A stretch of 64,000 nucleotides of DNA from Streptomyces sp. NWU339 (lineage in GTDB: Bacteria; Actinomycetota; Actinomycetes; Streptomycetales; Streptomycetaceae). The position numbers and the translations under genes were made by a program. The notes under the pieces are model-generated. The model saw only the letters and a list, made by a program, of their open reading frames with translations, was not told the origin of the DNA and searched no databases. Below are positions 43,045-51,274 of this stretch, piece by piece. Where the stretch lies: the NCBI RefSeq assembly GCF_003143855.1, contig NZ_QFRK01000026.1, positions 68,015-132,014 of the forward strand, given 5' to 3'. The number at the start of each line of letters is the position of its first letter. Positions within the stretch are counted from its first letter, which is position 1.

Positions 43045-43088
43045 CGGGTGCCCGCCCCACCCCGTGCGCGGGGTGGGGCGGGCACCCG
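43045..43088 (-). terminator. tuf3 terminator
   Basis: A perfect 20-bp stem (43045-43064 with 43069-43088) and TGCG loop lie 35 bp after the tuf3 stop on the minus strand. It separates tuf3 from the spermidine-synthase-like gene on the same strand. Confidence 0.88.
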
Positions 43089-43123
43089 GCACCGCCTCTC
43101 GAACGGCCGTCGCCGCCCGTCGT

Positions 43124-44305
43124 TCAGCCGACGGTCGTCACCGTCCCGGCGCCGACCGTGCGACCGCCCTCGCGGATCGCGAAGCCGAGCCCCGGCTCCA
43201 GCGGCACCTCGCGCCCCAGCCGCACGGTCATCGTCACCGTGTCGCCGGGCCGGGCGACCGCCACCTCGCCGAGGTCGACGTCGCCGACGACGTCCGCGGT
43301 GCGGATGTAGAACTGCGGCCGGTACCCGGTCGCCACCGGTGTCGTACGGCCGCCCTCCCGGGCCGACAGCACGTACACCCGCGCCGTGAAGCTCCCGCCG
43401 GGCACCACGCTGCCCGGGGCGGCCACCACGTGCCCGCGTCGCACCGCGTCCCGCGGCACCCCGCGCAGCAGCAACGCCACGTTGTCCCCGGCCTGCGCCT
43501 CCTCCATCGGCTTGCCGAAGGTCTCCAGGCCGGTGACCACCGACTCCAGCCCGGCGCCGAGCACCTCGACGCGGTCGCCGAGGCGGATCGTGCCGCGCTC
43601 CACCGCGCCGGTGACCACGGTCCCCCGGCCGGTGATGGTGAGCACGTTCTCCACCGGCAGCAGGAACGGCGCGTCCACGTACCGCTCGGGCATGGGCACA
43701 TAGGTGTCCACCGCGTCGAGCAGCGCGTCGATCGACGCCGTCCAGCGCGGGTCGCCCTCCAGCGCCCTGAGTCCCGAAACCCGTACGACGGGCGCGGAGT
43801 CACCGCCGTAGCCGTGCGCGGAGAGCAGTTCGCGGACCTCCAGCTCGACCAGGTCGGTCAGCACGGTGTCCTCGCCGTCCTCGACGGCGTCGGCCTTGTT
43901 GATCGCGACCACGATGTGGTCGACGCCCACCTGGCGGGCGAGCAGGACGTGTTCGGCGGTCTGCGGCATGATCCCGTCGAGCGCGGAGACGACGAGGATC
44001 GCCCCGTCGAGCTGCGCGGCTCCGGTGACCATGTTCTTGACGTAGTCGGCGTGGCCGGGCATGTCGACGTGCGCGTAGTGCCGGGTGTCGGTCTCGTACT
44101 CGACGTGCGCGATGTTGATGGTGATGCCCCGCGCGGCCTCCTCCGGCGCCCGGTCGATGCGGTCGAACGGGACGAAACCGCCGGAGCCGCGCTCGGCGAG
44201 GACCTTGGTGATGGCGGCGGTCAGGGTGGTCTTGCCGTGGTCGACATGGCCCATCGTGCCGATGTTCAGATGCGGTTTGGTGCGGACGTACGCCGTCTTG
44301 GACAT
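43124..44305 (-). CDS. tuf3: Elongation factor Tu paralogue (EF-Tu3)
   Basis: A 393-residue translational GTPase. G1 is GHVDHGKT, the effector region RGITINIAHVEYET, G3 DMPGH, G4 NKAD and G5 SGL. The usual DCPGH has Met for Cys, and SAL is SGL. The tail (GRTVGAGTVTTVG) ends differently from housekeeping EF-Tu. The length is a few residues short of the normal 397. These deviations, and its isolation from rpsL-rpsG-fusA, fit the divergent tuf3 genes of streptomycetes, which are expressed under stress or stringent conditions in S. coelicolor. The ATG is at 44303-44305. Confidence 0.93.
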   Translation of the reverse strand: MSKTAYVRTKPHLNIGTMGHVDHGKTTLTAAITKVLAERGSGGFVPFDRIDRAPEEAARGITINIAHVEYETDTRHYAHVDMPGHADYVKNMVTGAAQLDGAILVVSALDGIMPQTAEHVLLARQVGVDHIVVAINKADAVEDGEDTVLTDLVELEVRELLSAHGYGGDSAPVVRVSGLRALEGDPRWTASIDALLDAVDTYVPMPERYVDAPFLLPVENVLTITGRGTVVTGAVERGTIRLGDRVEVLGAGLESVVTGLETFGKPMEEAQAGDNVALLLRGVPRDAVRRGHVVAAPGSVVPGGSFTARVYVLSAREGGRTTPVATGYRPQFYIRTADVVGDVDLGEVAVARPGDTVTMTVRLGREVPLEPGLGFAIREGGRTVGAGTVTTVG

Positions 44306-44612
44306 GGCGGTACCTCGAAGCCTCTCGATGGTGATGCGTGATCGGCCCCGGCCGCGCGGCGGATCGGCGCGCGGCCGGTACGGGACCCCGGAAACCTGGC
44401 CGACCCTCCCCCTGGGGGTCCGCCGGACGATCCGGGGAGGGTCAGCTTCGGGCGCCGTCGACAGCGGCGGGGAAAGCGGGAACGGCAGCCTCCGGGGCAT
44501 CCGCGACCGCGGATGCTGCGAGGTGGAAGGCGTACCGGAACATGGCGTCGATCATTGCCGACGACCCGCCCCGCGTCGAATGGTTTTCCGCGAGGTCACG
44601 GAAGCCGGGCGG
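44306..44612 (-). promoter_or_regulatory. tuf3 leader region with stem-loops
   Basis: This 307-bp gap holds no gene. On the tuf3 side an inverted repeat GACCCTCCCC (44402-44411) and its complement (44434-44443) enclose 22 bases. A second, CATCCGCG-AC-CGCGGATG, is at 44498-44515. They could be a terminator of the upstream repair gene, an attenuator, or structure in the tuf3 leader. No clear sigma-70-like promoter is visible. Confidence 0.45.
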
Positions 44613-45343
44613 TCACACGGCGGTGTTGTTCGGAGTCCTCAGTGCCTCGCGTACGGACAGCGGCGCGAACCGCTCCTGCTCGCGCGCCAGGAAGGCCCGT
44701 ACGGCGTCCGGGTCGGTCTTGGCGTACTCGCGCAGGCACCAGCCGATCGCCTTGCGGACGAAGAAGTCCTGGTGGCCGGAGTGGCGCAGGCAGTACCCGA
44801 AGAGGCGCCCGGTGTCGGTGCGCTCCTTGAAGCGCAGCTGGTGGAGCAGGGCGGTACGGACGAGCCACAGGTCGTCGCCGCCGATCCAGTCGTCCATGTC
44901 CGTCGTGAGTGCGGGGTCGGCCGCGACCAGCGTGCCGACGACGTGGGCGGCGAGCAGGTCGACGGTGTCCCACCACGGGACGGTGGTGACGAGGTGCCGG
45001 ACGACGGGCAGGAACCCGGAGGAGCAGTGGCGCGCGTGGCGGCGCAGCAGGTCCACGGCGAAGTACCGTACTCGCGCTCGGGCAGTTCCCAGCAGCGCAG
45101 GGCGATCGCGGCGCAGTCGGCCTCGTCGGGTCGGGGCAGGCCCTCCAGCACGGTGCGGGACAGGGCGCGGCGGACCGGGGTGGCCAGGCCCAGGAAGGGA
45201 GCCACGTCCTTCATGTACGCCCGCATGGCGACGGCCCGTTCCGGATCGGCCGCCGCCCCGTAGGTGGCGGTGAGCCGGTCCAGCACGGTGCCGGCGAGCC
45301 CGCTGCCCGGCACCCCCGGCGTTCCGGCCGCTGTGACGCTCAT
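44613..45343 (-). pseudogene. DNA alkylation repair (AlkD-like) gene with a frameshift
   Basis: Two frames together encode one AlkD-like HEAT-repeat DNA glycosylase of about 243 residues. The N-terminal part (ATG at 45341-45343, VLDRLTATYGAAADPERAVAMRAYMKDVAPFLGL to ELPEREY) is in one frame. The C-terminal part (VDLLRRHARHCSSGFLPVVRH to NNTAV) is in the next frame. The shift is at about 45060-45068: inserting one base would give REY-x-YFAVDLLRR, the usual continuation. Conserved parts include FFVRKAIGWCLREYAKTDP. It is either a recent pseudogene or a sequencing error. Confidence 0.85.
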
Positions 45344-45392
45344 GAGACGCACACTACGGCGACCGGACATATTCGTCGGTTACTGTCACCGA

Positions 45393-46193
45393 ATGCTCGA
45401 TGCCACCAACCGCTCTGGGGGCACCGCGACGGCCTCTCCCCGGGCCGTCGCCACGGAACTCACCGCCGCCGTCTCCGTCCCCGCGTCGGCGTCCGTGCTC
45501 CCGCCCGTGCCCGCCACGGGTCTCACCGCCCGCTGCGCCAGAGCCCTGCTGTCGCCCTGGTCACGGCTGTCCCTGCTGGTCGTGCTGCTCGCCTCCGCGG
45601 CCTCGGCGATGCTGCTCCTGGAGCCGCAGAAGCTGCTGACCGACGGCTGGCCGCCGCAGCTCGGCGGAGCCGCGGCGGTCGTGGCGTACGCGGTGGCCTA
45701 CGGGGTGTGCACGGTGGCGTTCGTGCCGCGCCCGCTGCTGAACCTCGCCGCGGGCGCGCTGTTCGGCAGCCAGTTGGGGCTCGGTGCCGCCCTGTCCGGC
45801 ACGGTGCTCGGCGCCGGGCTGGCCTTCTGCCTCGGCCGTGCACTCGGCCAGGACGCACTGCGCCCGCTCCTGCGGGGGCGCTGGCTGAAGGCGGCCGACG
45901 ACCAGCTGAGCCGGCACGGCTTCCGCTCGATGCTGGCGGCTCGGCTCTTCCCGGGGCTGCCGTTCGCCGCCTCGAACTACTGCGCCGCCGTCTCCCGGAT
46001 GGGCCTGCTGCCGTTCCTGCTGGCGACGGGGCTCGGCTCGATCCCGAACACCGCCGCCTACGCCGTCGCCGGCGCCCGCGCCTCGGCACCGACGTCCCCC
46101 GCCTTCCTGATCGCGCTGGCCTGCATCACCGTGCCGGGCCTGCTGGGCGTGGTGATCGCGTGGCGCAAGCGGCGCCAACTGCGCGGCCGTTGA
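45393..46193 (+). CDS. VTT-domain (TVP38/DedA-like) membrane protein
   Basis: A 266-residue membrane protein with a low-complexity N-terminus and six or so hydrophobic segments. The family motif PRPLLNLAAGALFGSQLGLGAALSGTVLGAG is followed by ARLFPGLPFAASNYCAAVSRM, typical of TVP38/TMEM64 proteins, which may move lipid headgroups or act in envelope maintenance. The ATG at 45393 lies a few bases after a -10-like TACTGT, so a leaderless message is possible. It is divergent from the repair gene 49 bp away. Confidence 0.87.
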   Translation: MLDATNRSGGTATASPRAVATELTAAVSVPASASVLPPVPATGLTARCARALLSPWSRLSLLVVLLASAASAMLLLEPQKLLTDGWPPQLGGAAAVVAYAVAYGVCTVAFVPRPLLNLAAGALFGSQLGLGAALSGTVLGAGLAFCLGRALGQDALRPLLRGRWLKAADDQLSRHGFRSMLAARLFPGLPFAASNYCAAVSRMGLLPFLLATGLGSIPNTAAYAVAGARASAPTSPAFLIALACITVPGLLGVVIAWRKRRQLRGR

Positions 46194-46410
46194 CGCCTCC
46201 GGCGCTCCGGGAGGATCCGCCGCCACCACGCCATGGCCGTTTCGGCACCATCGCGTCGGCTTCAGGGGTCGAAGGCCCGTGCGGCACCTGGCGTCGGGTT
46301 CGTCATCTTGGGGCGCTACGCTTCGACCCCGGCACGCCTGATCACCGCACACCGTGCTTCGGCGTGCCTGTCGTCCCTTCCCACGATCGGCACTTGGACA
46401 CCGCTGCCTC

Positions 46411-47286
46411 ATGTCTTGGTTTGAATCTCTCATCCTCGGACTCGTCCAGGGGCTGACCGAGTTCCTCCCCATCTCCTCCAGCGCGCATCTGCGGCTGACC
46501 GCGGCCTTCTCCGGCTGGGAGGACCCGGGCGCGGCCTTCACCGCGATCACCCAGATCGGTACGGAAGCAGCCGTGCTCATCTACTTCCGCAAGGACATCG
46601 GGCGGATCCTGTCGGCTTGGACCCGCTCGCTCACCGACAAGGAGATGCGTCGGGACCACGACGCGCGGATGGGCTGGCTGGTCATCGTCGGCTCGCTCCC
46701 GATCGGTGTTCTCGGCCTGACGCTGAAGGACCAGATCGAAGGGCCGTTCCGCGACCTGCGGCTCACCGCGACCATGCTCATCGTCATGGGCATCGTCCTC
46801 GGTGTCGCCGACCGGCTGGCGGCGCGGGACGAGAGCGGCGGCCGGCACCGCACTCCCAAGCAGGGCAAGGAACTCAAGGACCTGACCGTCAAGGACGGCC
46901 TGATCTACGGGTTCTGCCAGGCCCTGGCGCTCATCCCGGGTGTCTCCCGATCCGGCGCCACCATCAGCGGCGGCCTGTTCATGGGATACCGGCGTGAGGC
47001 CGCGGCCCGCTACTCCTTCCTGCTCGCGATTCCCGCGGTGCTCGCCTCCGGACTCTACGAACTGAAGGACGCCACCGACGGCGGTCACGTCACCTGGGGC
47101 CCCACGATCTTCGCGACGGTCGTCGCCTTCGCGGTCGGGTACGCGGTGATCGCGTGGTTCATGAAGTTCATCTCCACCAAGAGCTTCATGCCGTTCGTCT
47201 GGTACCGCATCGCGCTCGGCGTCGTCATCATCGTCCTGGTGACCACGGGAGTCCTGAGCCCGCACGCGGCGGAGTCGTCGGGCTGA
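46411..47286 (+). CDS. uppP: Undecaprenyl-diphosphatase
   Basis: A 291-residue polytopic membrane enzyme that recycles undecaprenyl diphosphate for cell-wall synthesis; overexpression gives bacitracin resistance. The two signatures are present: GLTEFLPISSSAHL near residue 15 and PGVSRSGATISGG at about 182-194. The ATG at 46411 begins with MSWFESLILGLVQG, the usual N-terminus. The 217 bp before it contain no convincing gene. Confidence 0.96.
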   Translation: MSWFESLILGLVQGLTEFLPISSSAHLRLTAAFSGWEDPGAAFTAITQIGTEAAVLIYFRKDIGRILSAWTRSLTDKEMRRDHDARMGWLVIVGSLPIGVLGLTLKDQIEGPFRDLRLTATMLIVMGIVLGVADRLAARDESGGRHRTPKQGKELKDLTVKDGLIYGFCQALALIPGVSRSGATISGGLFMGYRREAAARYSFLLAIPAVLASGLYELKDATDGGHVTWGPTIFATVVAFAVGYAVIAWFMKFISTKSFMPFVWYRIALGVVIIVLVTTGVLSPHAAESSG

Positions 47287-47375
47287 GGGCCCTCACGGGG
47301 GACGTGACCGAACCCATACGGGACGGGTAGCCGTCCGGTAGCGCGCTGTCAGTGCGTGGCCCTAGGCTGGTCGGC

Positions 47376-47555
47376 ATGTCCCCCGATTCCATGACCCCTG
47401 GTTCCGTGCGGTCTGCCGCTGAGGTCAACGAGCACATCCGAGCACTCTGGCTGCGCGCGGGCGGATCCCTGTCGGCGCAGGAGCGCGCGGAGTACGAGCT
47501 CCTGGTGGTCGAGTGGGCGGCGGCGATCCGAGGCCAGGTCGTCAAGGCGGCCTGA
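47376..47555 (+). CDS. Small hypothetical protein
   Basis: A 59-residue acidic, helical protein: SAAEVNEHIRALWLRAGGSLSAQERAEYELLVVEWAAAIRG. It has a coding-like composition with GC-rich third positions. A -10-like TAGGCT at 47363-47368 lies seven bases before the ATG with no Shine-Dalgarno sequence, which fits a leaderless transcript. I recognise the pattern as typical of small conserved streptomycete proteins, but no function is known to me. Confidence 0.7.
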   Translation: MSPDSMTPGSVRSAAEVNEHIRALWLRAGGSLSAQERAEYELLVVEWAAAIRGQVVKAA

Positions 47556-47602
47556 GCCCTCGCCGCCGCCCCCACCACCACCCGCTCACCGGAACGCGCG
47601 CT

Positions 47603-48343
47603 TCAGCGCCCGCCCGCCACCCGCAGCACCGCCCCCGTCGTGTATGAGGCATCCGGCGACATCAGCCAGGCGACCGCCGCGGCGATCTCCTCGGCCCGCC
47701 CCGGGCGGCGCAGCGGGACCGCGGCCGCGACCTCCCACGCCCGGTCCGGGGCGCCCATGGCGGCGTGCATGTCCGTGTCGATCACGCCCGGGGCGACCGC
47801 GTTGACACGAATGCCGACCGGACCGAGTTCCTTCGCCAGCCCGACCGTGAGGGCGTCGACGGCGGCCTTGGTCGCCGCGTAGTGGACGTACTCGCCGGGG
47901 CTGCCGAGGGTGGCGGCCCCCGACGAGATGTTCACGATCACCCCCTCGCCCCGGGACGTCATCAGCTGTGCGGCGCGACGCGAACACAGCAGTGTCCCCA
48001 TGAGGTTGACGTCGACGACCCGGCGCATGGTCGCGGTGTCGACCTCGGTGAACCGCCCCAGCGGCCCGGTCACCGCGGCGTTGTTCACCAGCCCCGTGAC
48101 CGGCCCCAGTTCCCGCTCCGCCACGTCGAAGAGGCGGTCGACGTCCCCCTCGTCGGCGGTGTCCCCCCGCACGGTGACGGCCCGTGCGCCGGCCGCCCGC
48201 ACCCCGGCGGCCACGCTCTCCGCGGCCGAGGCGTCCCGCACATAACCCACCACCACGTCGTGCCCCTCCCCCGCGAGCCGCAGACAGGTCGCGGCCCCGA
48301 TCCCCCGGCTACCACCGGTGACCACGGTGACGAGACGTTTCAT
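47603..48343 (-). CDS. 3-oxoacyl-ACP reductase-like SDR
   Basis: A 246-residue SDR of the FabG group: TGGSRGIGAATCLRLA, NNAAVTGP, SSGAATLGSPGEYVHYAATKAA with catalytic Ser, Tyr and Lys, and the C-terminal VAGGR. AGGAGGG precedes the ATG at 48341-48343. Its function could be fatty-acid, polyketide or xenobiotic reduction; no pathway neighbours help. It converges on the small gene at 47376-47555. Confidence 0.92.
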   Translation of the reverse strand: MKRLVTVVTGGSRGIGAATCLRLAGEGHDVVVGYVRDASAAESVAAGVRAAGARAVTVRGDTADEGDVDRLFDVAERELGPVTGLVNNAAVTGPLGRFTEVDTATMRRVVDVNLMGTLLCSRRAAQLMTSRGEGVIVNISSGAATLGSPGEYVHYAATKAAVDALTVGLAKELGPVGIRVNAVAPGVIDTDMHAAMGAPDRAWEVAAAVPLRRPGRAEEIAAAVAWLMSPDASYTTGAVLRVAGGR

Positions 48344-48479
48344 GAAGCCCTCCTGGCCTGGAGCCCGAATCGAAGATCCCCAGGCTCCCAGACCGCGGGA
48401 ACCTCCTCGTGGGGATACGAATATCCGCGCACGCCCCTTGGTTCCGGGCCGGCCTCGGCCAAGCCGTTGGAAACAGCCG

Positions 48480-48796
48480 ATGACGCAGCGTGCGGAGCTT
48501 GCGACCGTGAGGGACCGGCCGGCCGACTGGCCGTTGGCGGGGGTCGTCACCGAGTACTGCGCCTCGGGGTATGGGAGCGGGACACCGGCGACACGGCTCG
48601 GGTGCGGGCCGACTACGTCAGTCCGATGGGCACGGCGGGGGCCGACGGCGGGCCGGCCGCGCCGGACTTCGTGTGCGGGGGGCGATACGCGTTCGCGATG
48701 CTGCGCACGGACGACGGCCGGCGGTTGCACGAGGTGGTCGTGCGGGAGAAATGGCGGCGCCCACCCGGTCGGCCGACGGCACCTGTGGTCCGCTGA
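48480..48796 (+). pseudogene. Small hypothetical gene with an apparent frameshift
   Basis: The first 34 or so residues (ATG at 48480, MTQRAELATVRDRPADWPLAG then VVTEY) look coding. In the next frame from about 48575 a convincing continuation appears: VRADYVSPMGTAGADGG and VCGGRYAFAMLRTDDGRRLHE, ending at a stop at 48794-48796. Together they form a plausible 105-residue protein broken by one base near 48568-48576. It lies 71 bp before lnt. Function unknown; alternatively only the second part, from a GTG at 48602, is translated. Confidence 0.45.
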
Positions 48797-48867
48797 GCCC
48801 GACGCGCCCTGTCCCGGATCTTGCCCGGGGCGCACACTGGAGGCACACGCGGGACAGGGAGGCGCCG

Positions 48868-50445
48868 TTGAAGTCGTCCGGCCACTGGCTCGTCTCCCCG
48901 TGGCGGCGCTCGGTCGTCGCCGCGGGCGCGGGAGCCCTACCCGTCCTCGCCTTCCCCGCCCCGTCCCTGTGGTGGTTCGCCCACGTCGCGCTGGTGCCCT
49001 GGATTCTGCTGGCGCGTTCCGCGCCCACGGGCCGCCGCGCCGCGTACGACGGCTGGTGGGGCGGGTTCGGTTTCATGTTCGCGATGCACCACTGGCTGCT
49101 GCCGAACCTGCATGTGTTCACGTTCGTCCTCGCGGCCCTGTTGGGCGCGCTGTGGGCGCCCTGGGGGTGGCTGGTGCGACGGCTGCTGGGCGGGGTGCCG
49201 TCGCGGGGGAGGGTCGGGGCCGCGCTGGTCGTGCTGCCCTCGGGCTGGCTGGCCGTCGAGCTGGTGCGCTCCTGGGAGGCGCTGGGCGGCCCCTGGGGCC
49301 TGCTCGGTGCGAGTCAGTGGCAGGTGGGCGCGGCGCTGCGGCTGGCGTCGGTCGGCGGGACCTGGCTGCTCAGTTTTCTGCTGGTGGTGCTGAACGTGGC
49401 CGTGGCCGTGCTCCTCGTGGTGCGGCAGGCCCGGGTGCCTGCCGTGGCCGGTCTGGTCGCCACGGGCGTGGTCACCTCCGCCGCGTGGGCGGGGATGCCC
49501 CTCCCGGACGCCGACGGCCGGGCCAGGATCGCGGTCGTCCAGCCGGGGGTCGTCTCCGGGCCGGACAGTGCGGACCGGCGCTTCGACCGCGAGGAGCGGC
49601 TCACCCGGGAGCTCGCCGGCCGGGACGTCGACCTGGTCGTCTGGGGTGAGAGCAGCGTCGGTTTCGACCTCGGTGTCCGGCCCGACCTGGCGCGACGTCT
49701 TGCCGCGCTGTCGCGTGCGACGGGCGCCGAGCTCCTGGTCAACGTGGACGCTCGGCGCTCCGACCAGCCCGGCATCCACAAGAGTTCGGTGCTGGTCGGC
49801 CCGGACGGACTCACCGGTGACCGGTACGACAAGATGCGGCTGGTTCCGTTCGGGGAGTACGTCCCGGCCCGTTCCCTGCTGGGCTGGGCCACCTCCGTCG
49901 GCGAGGCGGCGGGCGAGGACCGCAGGCGCGGTTCGGAGCAGGTGCTGATGAACGCGGGGAGCGGGCTGCGGATCGGCCCCATGGTCTGCTTCGAGTCCGC
50001 CTTCCCGGACATGAGCCGGCACCTGGCCGGGGACGGCGCCGATGTGCTGCTCGCCCAGTCGTCGACGTCGACGTTCCAGCAGAGCTGGGCACCCGGGCAG
50101 CACGCCTCGCTCGCCGCGCTGCGCGCCGCCGAGACCGGCCGCCCGATGGTGCACGCGACGCTGACCGGTGTGTCCGCCGTCCACGGCCCGGACGGCGCGC
50201 GCGTGGGCCCGTGGCTCGGCACGGACGCGAGCGCGGCGCAGGTGTACGACGTCCCGCTCTCCCACGGCACCACGCCCTACGTCCGCTTCGGCGACTGGCC
50301 GCCGCAGGCGGCGCTGCTGGTGCTGGGCGTCTGGGGAGCGGCCGAGGGCATACGGACCCTGCGGCTCAGGCGGCGGCCCGCTCCCGCACCGCACGCACCA
50401 CACGCTCACACAGCTCATGGGTCGCCAGCGCGTCCCGGGCGCTGA
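48868..50445 (+). CDS. lnt: Apolipoprotein N-acyltransferase
   Basis: A 525-residue membrane enzyme that adds the third acyl chain to lipoproteins. Several N-terminal transmembrane helices precede a nitrilase-like domain (about 220-490) with the catalytic triad: Glu in VVWGESS, Lys in YDKMRLVPFGEY and Cys in VCFESAFP. The start is taken as TTG at 48868 because GGGAGG lies six bases upstream. Its 3' end overlaps the convergent oxidoreductase gene by 80 bp. From memory, S. coelicolor has two Lnt paralogues, one near this gene set. Confidence 0.92.
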   Translation: MKSSGHWLVSPWRRSVVAAGAGALPVLAFPAPSLWWFAHVALVPWILLARSAPTGRRAAYDGWWGGFGFMFAMHHWLLPNLHVFTFVLAALLGALWAPWGWLVRRLLGGVPSRGRVGAALVVLPSGWLAVELVRSWEALGGPWGLLGASQWQVGAALRLASVGGTWLLSFLLVVLNVAVAVLLVVRQARVPAVAGLVATGVVTSAAWAGMPLPDADGRARIAVVQPGVVSGPDSADRRFDREERLTRELAGRDVDLVVWGESSVGFDLGVRPDLARRLAALSRATGAELLVNVDARRSDQPGIHKSSVLVGPDGLTGDRYDKMRLVPFGEYVPARSLLGWATSVGEAAGEDRRRGSEQVLMNAGSGLRIGPMVCFESAFPDMSRHLAGDGADVLLAQSSTSTFQQSWAPGQHASLAALRAAETGRPMVHATLTGVSAVHGPDGARVGPWLGTDASAAQVYDVPLSHGTTPYVRFGDWPPQAALLVLGVWGAAEGIRTLRLRRRPAPAPHAPHAHTAHGSPARPGR

Positions 50446-51274
50446 GCGTCCTGCCCTCGCCCACCGCGTCGAGGAAGGCGAGCACCGCCTGTTCGATGCC
50501 GCGCTGCCGGGCCACCGGCACCCAGTCCCCGCGCCGCCGGACGGTGGGCTGGCCCTTGTGGTCGATGACCTCGGCCAGGTTGACCACCTGCCGCTTGCTG
50601 TCCTGGCCGGAGACCTCGAGGATCTCCTCGGCCGAACCGCTGAGCCTGTTCATCACGCCGAGCGCGGTGAATCCGTCCCCGGCGAGCTGGAGCACCACGT
50701 GGTGCAGCAGTCCGCCCCCGGTGCGGGCCCGCACGGTCACGTCGTCGATCGGCCCGGGAACAAGGAAGCGCAGGGTGTCGACGACGTGGATGAAGTCGTC
50801 GAGGATCATCGTGCGCGGCTCCTCCGGCAACCCGATCCGGTTCTTCTGCAGCAGGATCAGCTCACGCGGGTGGTCGGCGCACTGCGCGTAGCCCGGGGCG
50901 AAGCGCCGGTTGAAGCCGACGGCGAGGCTGGTGTTCCGTTTCTCGGCGAGGGACACGAGCCGCGCGGAGTCGGCGAGTTCGTAGGCGAGTGGCTTGTCGA
51001 CGTAGGTCGGTACGCCCGCCTCGAGCAGCCGGGTCACGATCTCCGGGTGGACCTGGGTCGGGGCGTGCACGAAGGCGGCGTCGAGATCCTGGGCGAGCAG
51101 GGCGTCGAGGTCGGCGTGCCGCTGTCCGCGCGGCAGGTGGAGGCCGTCGGCGACCCGGGTGAGTGTCGCGGGCGTGCGGGTCTGCAGGTGCAGCTCCACG
51201 CCGGGCCGGGTGGCGAGCACCGGGAGGTACGCCTTCTGCGCGATGTCGCCGAGTCCGATGCAGCCGACCTTCAC
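50366..51274 (-). CDS. Gfo/Idh/MocA-family oxidoreductase
   Basis: A 302-residue NAD(P)-dependent oxidoreductase. The N-terminal Rossmann motif is CIGLGDIAQKAYLPVL, then FVHAPTQVHPEIVTRLLEAGVPTYVDKPLAYE with the catalytic-site EKP-like DKP. Usual substrates are sugars, inositol or biliverdin-like compounds. The ATG overlaps the stop of the monooxygenase gene (51271-51274), so they are coexpressed from the TetR-controlled promoter at about 52650. The 3' end overlaps lnt by 80 bp. Confidence 0.9.
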   Translation of the reverse strand: MKVGCIGLGDIAQKAYLPVLATRPGVELHLQTRTPATLTRVADGLHLPRGQRHADLDALLAQDLDAAFVHAPTQVHPEIVTRLLEAGVPTYVDKPLAYELADSARLVSLAEKRNTSLAVGFNRRFAPGYAQCADHPRELILLQKNRIGLPEEPRTMILDDFIHVVDTLRFLVPGPIDDVTVRARTGGGLLHHVVLQLAGDGFTALGVMNRLSGSAEEILEVSGQDSKRQVVNLAEVIDHKGQPTVRRRGDWVPVARQRGIEQAVLAFLDAVGEGRTLSARDALATHELCERVVRAVRERAAA

